From Acidovorax sp. (lineage in GTDB: Bacteria > Pseudomonadota > Gammaproteobacteria > Burkholderiales > Burkholderiaceae_C): 60,378 nt of DNA. Position 1 is the stretch's first letter. Every line of letters starts with the position of its first letter. Below the pieces are notes generated by a model that saw nothing but the letters and a program-made list of their open reading frames with translations, was not told the DNA's origin and made no database searches. The translations under genes were made by a program, and so were the position numbers. Location: NCBI RefSeq assembly GCF_016783915.1, contig NZ_JADHVT010000012.1, positions 1 to 60,378 of the forward strand, read 5' to 3'. Shown here in pieces: positions 35,471 through 44,040 of the stretch.

Positions 35471-36787
35471 TCAACTGCCCACCACCGCCCGCCAAATCTC
35501 CCCCACGTGCGACACCGCAAACAGCACCAGCCCGATGAGGCCACCCACCACGGTCCCGTTGATGCGGATGTACTGCAAATCCTTCCCAATGTTCAGCTCA
35601 ATCAGCTGCGTCATTGCTTCGGTATCCCATCGCCGCACGGTGTCCTCAATGTGCTGCGCAATGAACGCCGACACATCCGGCGCCAACCCCTGCGCCCACC
35701 GCTCCAGCCGGTCATTGAACGACTGCCGCAGCGCCGCGTCCCCCGCCAGCGACTCACCCAGCCACAACCCCAGCTTGCCCACCTGCCGCGCCACCACCGA
35801 ATCGGCATCGGCCAAATCACGCCGCAGCGCACCGCGCAGGTCCAGCCACAGCGCCTGCACGTAGCCGCCCACGGTGGTATCCGTCTGCAGCCAGGTGCGG
35901 ATCTCCTCGCCCTTGCGCGCCCATTCCGGGTCGCTGCGCAGGCGCTCGATATAGCGCTGCACCGCCACATCAAACTGCGCACGCAGTGCATGCTGCGGGT
36001 TGGCGGCCACATCGGCCATCAGGCTCTCCAGCGCGCGGGCCAGCAGGGCCGAGCCCTTGTCGCCCAGCCAGTCGCTGGGCAGCAACTTCTCGGTGCGCGG
36101 GTGGTCCTTCTTGAGCCAGGCCACGATGGACTGCGCGACCCAGGTGCGGGTCTGCTCGTTCTGCAGCAGTTCGATGAGCTTGGCCAGCACGTCGTCCAGC
36201 AGCGCCTGGTGACGGCCGTTGTGGGTCAGGGTATCGAGCACCGCCGCCAGGGCACGCGACATATCCACCTGCCCGATCAAGGCACGCGCGGCCTTGTGGA
36301 TGAAGCGCTCTACCTGCGCGTCCTGCACCATCTCCAGTGCGGCCGACGCCAGGCGCGTGGCCTGGTGGCCCAGCAGCGTGGCGTTGCCGGGGGCAGTCAG
36401 CCACTGCGCCAGACGCTCGGCAGGGTCGTGCCGGCGGATCAGCGCCACCAGCGAGGGCACATCCAGGAACTTGTCGCGCACAAAGGTGGCGAGGTTGCGG
36501 CCGATGCGCGCCTGGTTGCGCGCGATGACCGCCGTGTGCGGAATGGGAAGGCCCAGCGGGCGGCGGAACAGCGCCACCACCGCAAACCAGTCCGCCAGCG
36601 CACCCACCATGGCAGCCTCGGCCATGGCCTTGACGCCGTTGAGCCACAGGCCGCGTTCGACCACGCTGGTGGCCACAAACACGGCCGTGACCAGCAGCAA
36701 CAGGCCCAGGGCTTGTCGCTTGGCACGCCGCAGGGCGCGCGCCGGGTCGTCGGCGTTTGAGTGGGATGGAGGAGCGCTGCTGCTCAT
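35471..36787 (-). CDS. DUF445-family inner-membrane protein
   Basis: 438 residues. One TM helix near the N-terminus (ALGLLLLVTAVFVATSVVE, about 26-44), a long helical soluble region (WLNGVKAMAEAAMVGALADW, then FRRPLGLPIPHTAVI, typical DUF445/YjiN motifs), and a C-terminal TM helix (VVGGLIGLVLFAVSHVG). YjiN-like proteins are inner-membrane proteins of unknown function. Convergent with the hypothetical TPR-like gene across the repeat-filled gap. Confidence 0.88.
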   Translation of the reverse strand: MSSSAPPSHSNADDPARALRRAKRQALGLLLLVTAVFVATSVVERGLWLNGVKAMAEAAMVGALADWFAVVALFRRPLGLPIPHTAVIARNQARIGRNLATFVRDKFLDVPSLVALIRRHDPAERLAQWLTAPGNATLLGHQATRLASAALEMVQDAQVERFIHKAARALIGQVDMSRALAAVLDTLTHNGRHQALLDDVLAKLIELLQNEQTRTWVAQSIVAWLKKDHPRTEKLLPSDWLGDKGSALLARALESLMADVAANPQHALRAQFDVAVQRYIERLRSDPEWARKGEEIRTWLQTDTTVGGYVQALWLDLRGALRRDLADADSVVARQVGKLGLWLGESLAGDAALRQSFNDRLERWAQGLAPDVSAFIAQHIEDTVRRWDTEAMTQLIELNIGKDLQYIRINGTVVGGLIGLVLFAVSHVGEIWRAVVGS

Positions 36788-36835
36788 GCCGACAAGCCGC
36801 GCGCGGGTCTGCTCACTGCAGCGCCCTAACGCGGG

Positions 36836-37975
36836 TCAGGGTGCTGCCGCAATCTGGTCCAACGCTTTCGACAAATGGCCCACTGTGCGGTCCACGTTGT
36901 GCCACTTCTCCAGCCCGAACAGGCCGATGCGGAAGGTCTTGAAGTCCGGCCCTTCATCGCACTGCAGCGGCACACCCGCAGCGGTCTGCAGCCCCACTTC
37001 CATGAACTTCTTGCCGTTTTGGATGCCAGGGTCGGTGGTGTAGCTCACCACCACGCCCGGCGCCTTGAAGCCATCGGCCGCCACGCTAGGAAAACCGCGC
37101 GATTCGAGCAGTGCGCGCACCTTGGCACCCAGTTCGATCTGTTCTTCGCGCACCTTGGCAAAGCCGTAGGCGCGCGTCTCGGCCATCACCTCGCGCAGAC
37201 GCACCAGCGCATCCGTGGGCATAGTGGTGTGGTACGCGTGCTGGCCCTTTTCGTAGCCCTCGGCAATCTGCATCCACTTCTTGAGGTCGCACGAAAAGCT
37301 GCTGCTCGTGGTGCCCTCGATGGCTTCGCGCGCACGCTCGGACAGCATCACCATGGCGCAGCAAGGCGATCCGCTCCAGCCCTTTTGCGGTGCGCTGATG
37401 AGCACATCCACGCCCGTGGCCTGCATGTCCACCCACATCGCGCCGGACGCTACACAGTCCAGCACAAACAGCGCGCCCACTTCGTGCGCGGCGGCTGTGA
37501 TGGTGCGCAGGTAGTCGTCACTCAGGATGATGCCGCTGGCGGTCTCCACATGGGGGGCGAACACGACCTTGGGCTTTTCGGCCCGGATGGTGGCGGCAAC
37601 TTCTTCAGCGGGGCATGGAGCCCAGGGCGCCTGCGGGCCGCTGCCCTGCTGGCGCGCCTTGCACACCACGGAGCCGCCACCCAGGCCTTTGTCGGCGTCA
37701 AAGATCTGCGTCCAGCGGTAGCTGAACCAGCCATTGCGCACGATGAGCACCTTCTCGCGGTTGGCGAACTGGCGCGCCACGGCTTCCATGCCGAAGGTGC
37801 CGCTGCCAGGCACCAGCACGGCGGTGTGGGCGTGGTAGACCTCTTTCAGCGTGCCCAAAATGTCCTGCACTACGCCGGTGAAGCGTTTGGACATGTGGTT
37901 GAGCGCGCGGTCGGTGTAGACCACCGAAAATTCGAGCAGGCCATCAGGGTCGATATCGGGCAGCAGTCCGGGCAT
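36836..37975 (-). CDS. Class V PLP-dependent aminotransferase (alanine-glyoxylate/serine-pyruvate type)
   Basis: 379 residues with the fold-type I class V pattern: VLVPGSGTFGMEAVARQFAN, VFAPHVETASGIILSDDYL, LFVLDCVASGAMWVDMQATG (PLP-binding Asp), and the Schiff-base lysine in ISAPQKGWSGSP. This family includes alanine-glyoxylate and serine-pyruvate transaminases, cytosolic in bacteria. The specific amino donor cannot be read from sequence. It lies between DUF445 and the carboxylase gene, all on the same strand. Confidence 0.9.
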   Translation of the reverse strand: MPGLLPDIDPDGLLEFSVVYTDRALNHMSKRFTGVVQDILGTLKEVYHAHTAVLVPGSGTFGMEAVARQFANREKVLIVRNGWFSYRWTQIFDADKGLGGGSVVCKARQQGSGPQAPWAPCPAEEVAATIRAEKPKVVFAPHVETASGIILSDDYLRTITAAAHEVGALFVLDCVASGAMWVDMQATGVDVLISAPQKGWSGSPCCAMVMLSERAREAIEGTTSSSFSCDLKKWMQIAEGYEKGQHAYHTTMPTDALVRLREVMAETRAYGFAKVREEQIELGAKVRALLESRGFPSVAADGFKAPGVVVSYTTDPGIQNGKKFMEVGLQTAAGVPLQCDEGPDFKTFRIGLFGLEKWHNVDRTVGHLSKALDQIAAAP

Positions 37976-38067
37976 GGTGCAAAGTCTCCATCAAACAGGG
38001 GCGCCACCCCGGCACGGGGTGGGCAAGGCGGGCCAGCTTAGCATGCACAGCGCGGCCCGCGCAGGGG

Positions 38068-41000
38068 CTACCAGGTGTCGATGAACCGGTGCCCCACCGG
38101 CCCCACCTGCGCCGACGCCAGCCCCCGCGCCAGCCATGCCCGCGTTTCGGCCGGGTCGATCACCGCGTCGATCTCCAGCGTGGCGGCCATGTGCATCGCC
38201 TCGCCGTTGGCGTAGGACTTGGCCAGCAGCTTGGCAAACAGGGCGTCGCGCTCGGTGCCCTCGGGCAGGGCCTCCAGCTCCTTGCGAAAGCCCAGGCGCA
38301 CGGCGCCTTCGAGGCCCATGGCACCGAACTCGCCGGTAGGCCAGGCGACAGTGAACACGGGCGAATGGAACCCCCCGGCCGTCATGCCCATGGCGCCCAG
38401 GCCGTAACCCTTGCGCAGCACCACGCTGAAGGTGGGCACGCGCAGGCTGGCAGCGGTGACGAACAGGCGGCTCACGTGGCGCACCTGGGCCGTGGCCTCC
38501 ACCTCAGGGCCGACCATGAAGCCGGGCGTGTCCACCAGGCTCACGATGGGCAGGCCGTGTGCGTTGCACAGCTGCATGAAGCGCGCACCCTTGTCAGCCG
38601 CATCGGCGTCGATGGCGCCACCCAGGTGTTGCGGGTTGTTGGCCAGCAGGCCCACGGGGCGGCCTTCGATGCGCGCGAGTGCGGTGTGGATGCCCGCGCC
38701 AAAGCCGGTGCGCAGCAGCAGCAGGCTGCCCTCGTCCACCAGACCGGTCATCGCCGTGCGGGTGTCGTACACGCGCAGGCGGTTCTCGGGCACCACGGCG
38801 CGCAGCAGGCGCTGGTCGGGTGCGGACCACTGCGATGTGCGGCCCTGGAAGAACGACAGATAGTGGCACGCAGCGGCCACGGCCTCGGCCTCGTTCTCCA
38901 CCAACACGTCGATAACGCCGTTGGCATGTTGCACGCGGCTCGGGCCGATCTGCTCGGGCTTGAACACGCCCAGACCGCCGCCTTCGATCATGGCCGGGCC
39001 GCCCATGCCGATGTTGCTGCCGCGCGTGGCAATGATCACGTCGCTGCAACCCAGCAAGGCGGCGTTGCCTGCAAAGCAGCGCCCTGCCGCGATGCCGATG
39101 ACCGGCACCTGGCCCGACAGCGCCGCGTAGCTCGCAAACGTGTGCACATGCAGCCCCGCCACCACGGGCATGTCGGTGTCGCCCGGGCGCCCGCCGCCGC
39201 CCTCGGCAAACAGCACCACGGGCAGCTTCTGCGCCAGCGCGATGCCGAGCATGCGGTCGGTCTTGGCGTGGTTGCGTGCGCCCTGGGTGCCCGCGAGCAC
39301 GGTGGCGTCGTAGGACATGACCACTGCGCGGGATTTTTCAGGCCCGAACAATGCGCCATTGATGCCGCCGATGCCCGTAACCATGCCGTCGGCGGGCGTG
39401 TTGGCGATGAGGTCTTCCTTGCTGCGGCGGCGCGTTTGCGCGGCGATGGCGAGGGCACCATATTCGATGAAGCTGCCGTCGTCGCACAGGTCGGCAATGT
39501 TCTCGCGCGCGGAGCGGCCGCCTTGGGCGTGGCGCTTGGCCATGGCGTCGGGGCGCGCGGCGTCGAGCGTGAAGGCGTGGCGGTCGATCACACGTTGCAG
39601 GTCGGCACGGATGTGGTCGGGGTCGTGCGCAGCGCTGCCCTGCACTTCGACATCGGCAGCATCATCCACCGCGTCCAGCACCAGCAGCGGCTGCCCCTGC
39701 GCGACGTAGCCACCGGCCACGGCCAGCAGCGCGCCCACGCGGCCTGCGTGCGGGGCCAGCAGCACATGCTCCATCTTCATGGCTTCGAGCAAGGCCAGCT
39801 CGGCGCCGGCAGCGACCACGTCGCCTTCGGCCACGCTCAGCTGCACCAGGCGGGCGGGCATGGGGGCGAGCACTGCGCCTTCAGGTGCAGGCACTGAGGA
39901 ATATGAGTCTTTTTGGCCGCTAGCGCTAGTCGAACTTGCCGCAGCAACTATATTTTTAATAGCGATCAGAAGGTCTGGCAACACCGACTCCAGCCAGCGT
40001 GTGTGCACATGCTGGCTTTCCATTTCGGGCCGTGCGGCCAGGGCCTGCAGCAGCGCCAGGTTGGTGGCCACGCCCTCGATGCGGCACTCGGCCAGAGCGC
40101 GCTGCGAGCGGCGCAGCGCATCCGCAAAGTGCGGGCTGCGCGTGTGCACGATGAGTTTGGCCAGCAGCGTGTCGTAGTGCGGCGATGGCGTGGCGCCCGC
40201 TGCGCCGTGCGTGTCCACGCGCACGCCGGGGCCTGTGGGCAGATCAAAGCGGCTGAGTGTGCCGCTGCCGGGGGTGGCGCCGCCCTGCGCATCCAGCGTC
40301 TCGGCGTTGATGCGCCACTGCACGGCAAAGCCCAACACGGCGGGCGGTGCGGCGGGGTCGAGGCCGATGTCCTGCAGCGTGCGGCCTGCGGCCAGCGCGA
40401 TCTGCGCCTGCACCAGATCCACGCCGGTCACTTCTTCGGTGATGGTGTGCTCCACCTGCAGGCGTGGGTTGCATTCGATGAACACAAACGGCAGGTCGTT
40501 CGAGGCCAGATCCACCAGAAACTCGAAGGTGCCCAGGCCCTCGTAGGCCACGGCCCGCGCCATGGACAGCGCGGCGGTGGTGATGCGTTCGCGCAGCGGC
40601 GCGGGCAGCGAGGGGCTGGGCGAGATCTCCACCACCTTCTGAAAGCGCCGCTGCAGCGTGCACTCGCGCTCGCCCAGCGCGATCACCTCGCGCCCGTCGC
40701 CCAGCACCTGCACCTCGATGTGGCGGGCGTTGCCCATCAGGCGCTCCACGTACACGCCGTCCACACCAAAGGCGGCCTGCGCCTCGCTGCGGCAGCGCGC
40801 GTAGGCAGCGGGCAAGTCATCGGCCGACGCCACCGCGCGCATGCCGCGCCCGCCGCCACCGCCGATGGCCTTGATGACGATGCCGGCATGGGCGTGCTGC
40901 GCGAAGAAGGCCTGCGCCTCCTGCAGCGTCACCGCCGTCTGCGTGCCGGGCATGAGCGGCACGCCCTGCTGCTGCGCCAGCGCACGGGCCTGCGCCTTGT

Positions 41001-41352
41001 CGCCGAACAGCGCGAGCTGCGCAGGCGTGGGGCCGATGAAGCGCAGCCCCGCCTCGGCGCAGGCGCGGGCAAAGTCGGCGCGCTCGCTCAAGAAGCCGTA
41101 GCCCGGGTGCACGGCGTCGCAGCCCTGCGCCTTCGCAATGGCGATGAGGCGCGCACCGTCCAGGTACGCCGCCGGGCCGGTGGCGCCCAGCGCCACGGCC
41201 GCACTGGCTACGTGGACATGGGGGCTGGTGGCGTCATCGTCGGCATACACGGCCACGCTGGCAATGCCCAGGTCGTGCAGGGCGCGCACAGTGCGCAGTG
41301 CGATCTCTCCCCGGTTGGCGATCAGGACTTTGGCGAAGAGGGGCAAGGTCAT
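38068..41352 (-). CDS. Single-chain biotin-dependent acyl-CoA carboxylase (BC-BCCP-CT fusion)
   Basis: 1094 residues. Residues 1-450: biotin carboxylase, from VLIANRGEIALRTVRALHDL, with the ATP-grasp loop GGGGRGMR and the FIECNPRLQVEHTITEEVTG signature. Residues about 490-565: BCCP domain with LEAMKMEH, biotin on Lys526. Residues about 600-1094: carboxyltransferase homologous to the beta-type subunits (GGGGRPGDTDMPV; GMGGPAMIEGGGLGVF; VDTPGFMVGPEVE). All three activities needed to carboxylate an acyl-CoA are in one chain. The substrate (acetyl-, propionyl- or longer acyl-CoA) is unknown. Residues about 462-483, linking BC to BCCP, come from an AT-rich dispersed repeat. Confidence 0.92.
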   Translation of the reverse strand: MTLPLFAKVLIANRGEIALRTVRALHDLGIASVAVYADDDATSPHVHVASAAVALGATGPAAYLDGARLIAIAKAQGCDAVHPGYGFLSERADFARACAEAGLRFIGPTPAQLALFGDKAQARALAQQQGVPLMPGTQTAVTLQEAQAFFAQHAHAGIVIKAIGGGGGRGMRAVASADDLPAAYARCRSEAQAAFGVDGVYVERLMGNARHIEVQVLGDGREVIALGERECTLQRRFQKVVEISPSPSLPAPLRERITTAALSMARAVAYEGLGTFEFLVDLASNDLPFVFIECNPRLQVEHTITEEVTGVDLVQAQIALAAGRTLQDIGLDPAAPPAVLGFAVQWRINAETLDAQGGATPGSGTLSRFDLPTGPGVRVDTHGAAGATPSPHYDTLLAKLIVHTRSPHFADALRRSQRALAECRIEGVATNLALLQALAARPEMESQHVHTRWLESVLPDLLIAIKNIVAAASSTSASGQKDSYSSVPAPEGAVLAPMPARLVQLSVAEGDVVAAGAELALLEAMKMEHVLLAPHAGRVGALLAVAGGYVAQGQPLLVLDAVDDAADVEVQGSAAHDPDHIRADLQRVIDRHAFTLDAARPDAMAKRHAQGGRSARENIADLCDDGSFIEYGALAIAAQTRRRSKEDLIANTPADGMVTGIGGINGALFGPEKSRAVVMSYDATVLAGTQGARNHAKTDRMLGIALAQKLPVVLFAEGGGGRPGDTDMPVVAGLHVHTFASYAALSGQVPVIGIAAGRCFAGNAALLGCSDVIIATRGSNIGMGGPAMIEGGGLGVFKPEQIGPSRVQHANGVIDVLVENEAEAVAAACHYLSFFQGRTSQWSAPDQRLLRAVVPENRLRVYDTRTAMTGLVDEGSLLLLRTGFGAGIHTALARIEGRPVGLLANNPQHLGGAIDADAADKGARFMQLCNAHGLPIVSLVDTPGFMVGPEVEATAQVRHVSRLFVTAASLRVPTFSVVLRKGYGLGAMGMTAGGFHSPVFTVAWPTGEFGAMGLEGAVRLGFRKELEALPEGTERDALFAKLLAKSYANGEAMHMAATLEIDAVIDPAETRAWLARGLASAQVGPVGHRFIDTW
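39905..39968. repeat. Dispersed short repeat, copy E (in frame within the carboxylase)
   Basis: GCGCTAGTCGAA (39923-39934) and CTATATTTTTAATAGC (39948-39963) are identical to the blocks of copy B. It is translated from the minus strand as part of the linker between the BC and BCCP domains, with AT-ending codons (ATT AAA AAT ATA GTT) unlike the rest of the gene. Confidence 0.65.
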
Positions 41353-41354
41353 GG

Positions 41355-41415
41355 TTTTGATTCTTTTTTTTAGCTTTTAGCGCTTGACTGATAAGCGCTG
41401 GCGGCCATTGTTTCT
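41355..41415. repeat. Dispersed short repeat, copy F
   Basis: Contains the perfect hairpin AGCGCTT-GACTGAT-AAGCGCT (41379-41399) flanked by T-rich sequence. It sits just upstream of the carboxylase start codon. Confidence 0.5.
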
Positions 41416-41454
41416 AGTTGATGGACTCATAGAACTGCGCTTGCAACTGACGGG

Positions 41455-41572
41455 GCCCACACCAGGACTCCCGCGCAAGGGCCGCCCCGCCGCGGTTGGA
41501 GCGTCCCCCTCCCTAGCGCGAAGCGCGTAGAGAGAGGGGGAAGGCGCCGCAGGCGACTCAGGGGGTGTTTCA
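41455..41572. repeat. GC-rich dispersed repeat, copy 2 (inverted)
   Basis: The reverse complement begins CCCCCTGAGTCGCCTGCGGC and contains GGAGGGGGACGC and GCGGGGCGGCCCTTGC, matching 31957-32088. It also has a self-complementary CGCGCTTCGCG core. It lies between the synthetase stop and the carboxylase start. Confidence 0.65.
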
Positions 41573-43177
41573 TGCATCCCGAAGCAGGCGGCGCAGCACT
41601 TTGCCAGCGCCGGTGGCGGGCAGCGCATCGATGAAGCGCACTTCGCGCGGGGCTTTGTAGGGCGCCATGTTCTCGCGGCACCAGGCCACCAGACTGGCGG
41701 CGTCCACCTCCTGGCCGGGCTTCTTGACGATGAAGGCGCGCACCACCTCACCCTTTTCCGCATCGGGCACGCCAATCACGGCGGCCTGGGCCACGGCGGG
41801 GTGCTTGATGAGCAGGGTCTCGACCTCTTCGGGGAACACGCTGTAGCCCGAGACCTTGATCATTTCCTTGAAGCGGCCGATGAAGGTGACATAGCCGTCC
41901 GCATCGATCTTGCCCATGTCGCCGGTGTAGACCCAGCCGTCCCGCAGGGTCTTGGCCGTGGCCTCGGGCTTGTTCCAGTACCCCTGGAAGTTGCCGGGGC
42001 CGTGGATGGTGATCTCGCCCACCTCGCCGGTGGGCAGGGGCGCGCCGGTGTCGGGGTCGACGATGCGCAGGGTGTTGCCCGGCACGGGCTTGCCCTGGGT
42101 GCCCCAGCGGATGGCGTCCACAGGCATGGCGGTGTCCACCGTGTGGGTTTCGGACAGCCCGTAGGCCGCCTCGTGCGAGATGCAATTCGGCGCGAACTGC
42201 TGCCACTGCTGGGCCAACGCCTCGGTAAAGGTGATGCCAAAGCTGGTGACCGGGTTGCGGCGCAGCGCGCTCCAGTCCATCTCGTGTGCGCCGGGCACCT
42301 GCATGAGCGCGCCATTCATGGGCGCGATGCTGTACCACCAGGTCACGCGGTGGCGCTCCAGCGCCTGGGCCACGCCCAGTGGGTCAAAGCGGTACAGCAG
42401 CACGGCCGTGGCGCCGGTGTAGACGGGCAGGTTCACGCCCATCACCATGCCGGCGATGTGGTACAGCGGCGCCACGGCCAACAGCGTTTCGTGCGGCGTC
42501 ATGCCGTTGCAGTCGGCCGATGCAGCGGTCTTGAACGTGGCGTTGCCGTAGCTCAGCATCGCGCCCTTCGGCAACCCGGTGGTGCCCGAGGTGTAGGTCA
42601 TGAGCGAGATGTCGTCCATCGACAGCGCGACGGGCGCTGGCCGAGCGCCTGTGCGCGTGGCCGCCAGAAAATCTTCGCAGCCCGCGGGAGCAGGCGCCAT
42701 GGCTGCGCGCATTGCCAGCAGCTCGGCGGGCACGTCGATGCTGGGCGCGCTCTCGGGCAGCAGCTCGGCATAACGCACCACAAACACATGCTGCAGCGCC
42801 GTCTTGGCGCGCACCTTGTCCACCACAGGCAGCAGCACATCGGCCGCGACGATCACGCGCGCCTGCAGGTCGGTGAGCTGGTATTCCAGCTCGTGCTCCT
42901 TGTTCAGCGGCCCACAGGGGCAGACGATGGCACCGATCTTCTGGATGCCGTAGTGCGCCATCACGTACTGCGGGCAGTTGTTCATGAACAGCGCCACGGG
43001 CTCGCCCTTGGCCACACCCAGCGCCTGCAGGCGCGCGGCAAATGCATCACTGGCCGCATCAAGCTGCGCCCAGTTGAGGGGCTGGCCGTACCAGAGGTAG
43101 GCGATGCGGTCGGGCGTTTCGCGCGCGTGGCGGCGCAGGTGTTCGTGCAGCGGCAGCTGCGGTGCGGCATAAGGCAT
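41570..43177 (-). CDS. AMP-forming acyl-CoA synthetase
   Basis: 535 residues from MPYAAPQLPLHEHLRRHA. ANL-superfamily motifs are complete: LMTYTSGTTGLPKGAML (ATP P-loop), AYGLSETHTVD, WVYTGDMGKIDADGYVTFIG (motif with adenylate-binding Asp), the FKEMIKVSGYSVFPEEVE hinge, and the catalytic lysine in TGAGKVLRR. It activates a carboxylic acid to its acyl-CoA via an acyl-adenylate. Together with the carboxylase downstream and the divergent TetR regulator it suggests a short catabolic unit for a fatty or branched acid; the acid is unknown. Confidence 0.93.
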   Translation of the reverse strand: MPYAAPQLPLHEHLRRHARETPDRIAYLWYGQPLNWAQLDAASDAFAARLQALGVAKGEPVALFMNNCPQYVMAHYGIQKIGAIVCPCGPLNKEHELEYQLTDLQARVIVAADVLLPVVDKVRAKTALQHVFVVRYAELLPESAPSIDVPAELLAMRAAMAPAPAGCEDFLAATRTGARPAPVALSMDDISLMTYTSGTTGLPKGAMLSYGNATFKTAASADCNGMTPHETLLAVAPLYHIAGMVMGVNLPVYTGATAVLLYRFDPLGVAQALERHRVTWWYSIAPMNGALMQVPGAHEMDWSALRRNPVTSFGITFTEALAQQWQQFAPNCISHEAAYGLSETHTVDTAMPVDAIRWGTQGKPVPGNTLRIVDPDTGAPLPTGEVGEITIHGPGNFQGYWNKPEATAKTLRDGWVYTGDMGKIDADGYVTFIGRFKEMIKVSGYSVFPEEVETLLIKHPAVAQAAVIGVPDAEKGEVVRAFIVKKPGQEVDAASLVAWCRENMAPYKAPREVRFIDALPATGAGKVLRRLLRDA

Positions 43178-43271
43178 GGCGTTGTCTCCGAGGTGTCTGG
43201 AATCGCTGGTTCTTGGCGGCCACTCAGGGTTTTCTCTGAGCGCCCTCACCCGCCAGCGTCTTGCCAATATA

Positions 43272-43304
43272 TACCGCTCGGTAGAACAATGCTACCCATG
43301 GGTA
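43272..43304. promoter_or_regulatory. Twin palindromes, probable TetR operators
   Basis: TACCG-CT-CGGTA (43272-43283) and TACCC-AT-GGGTA (43293-43304) are perfect 12-bp palindromes of the same TACCS-N2-SGGTA form, with centres 21 bp apart (two helical turns). They lie in the 155-bp divergent promoter between the acyl-CoA synthetase and TetR genes, where an autoregulating TetR repressor would bind. Confidence 0.65.
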
Positions 43305-43332
43305 TAAATCGAACGTCGCGCAAAGGACACCA

Positions 43333-43983
43333 ATGAACCAGCAGCCCCCCGTGCAGGCCAGCGGCCGCCAGAAGGCCGCCACGGCCGGGTCGGACGAAAA
43401 GCGCGAACGCATCTTGCGCGCGGCCGAGGCGCTGTTCGATGCGCAGGGCTACGCCAACACCACCATTGAGCAGATCGTGCAGCAGCTGGGCGTGACCAAG
43501 CCCTTTGTGTACTACTACTTTCGCAACAAGCAGGAGATCTTCGAGACGCTGTCGTGGGCGCCTGCCGTGGCGTGTTTCACCGCGATGGACTTTGCGGCGG
43601 ACGATGACCGGCCTGCCCATGTGAAGGTGACGGAAGGCATCGAGCGGCTGATCCGCGCCACGCTGGAGCACCACCCCTCGGCCTTCTTCCCGTACCGCGA
43701 GCCGCAGGTGTACCGGCCCGAGTACCTGGCGGCGCAAAAGGACCTGGCGAACCACTTCTACGACCGGCTGTGCGCGCTGCTCGAAATGGGCCGCGACGAC
43801 GGCATGTTCGAGTTCAACGACACCAAGATCACCGCGCTGGCCGCCTGCAGCCTGCCCGGCTTTCTCTACAACTGGTACCGCCCTGACGGCCGCCTGTCAC
43901 AGGACGAGGTGGCGCAGGAGCTGGCGCAACTGGCCTGGCGTGTGCTGGGGCTGCGGCGAACCCGCAAGCGCAACCCAGCCTGA
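43333..43983 (+). CDS. TetR/AcrR-family transcriptional regulator
   Basis: 216 residues. The N-terminal TetR helix-turn-helix is clear (RERILRAAEALFDAQGYANT, IEQIVQQLGVTKPFVYYYFR), followed by a ligand-binding helical domain with the EPQVYRPEYLAAQKD segment. It is divergent from the acyl-CoA synthetase and likely represses it and itself through the twin palindromes; an acyl-CoA or acid ligand is plausible. The ABC binding protein 57 bp downstream on the same strand may share the transcript. Confidence 0.92.
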   Translation: MNQQPPVQASGRQKAATAGSDEKRERILRAAEALFDAQGYANTTIEQIVQQLGVTKPFVYYYFRNKQEIFETLSWAPAVACFTAMDFAADDDRPAHVKVTEGIERLIRATLEHHPSAFFPYREPQVYRPEYLAAQKDLANHFYDRLCALLEMGRDDGMFEFNDTKITALAACSLPGFLYNWYRPDGRLSQDEVAQELAQLAWRVLGLRRTRKRNPA

Positions 43984-44040
43984 CGCCAGCAGCTGCGCTA
44001 CGCCCCTTCACCAAAACGACAACCACCGGAGACAAAACCC

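Noticed and set aside
43205-43240. CTCAG...CTGAG hairpin upstream of the acyl-CoA synthetase
   Set aside because: Short 5-bp arms with an 8-nt loop and no T-tract; may be chance.
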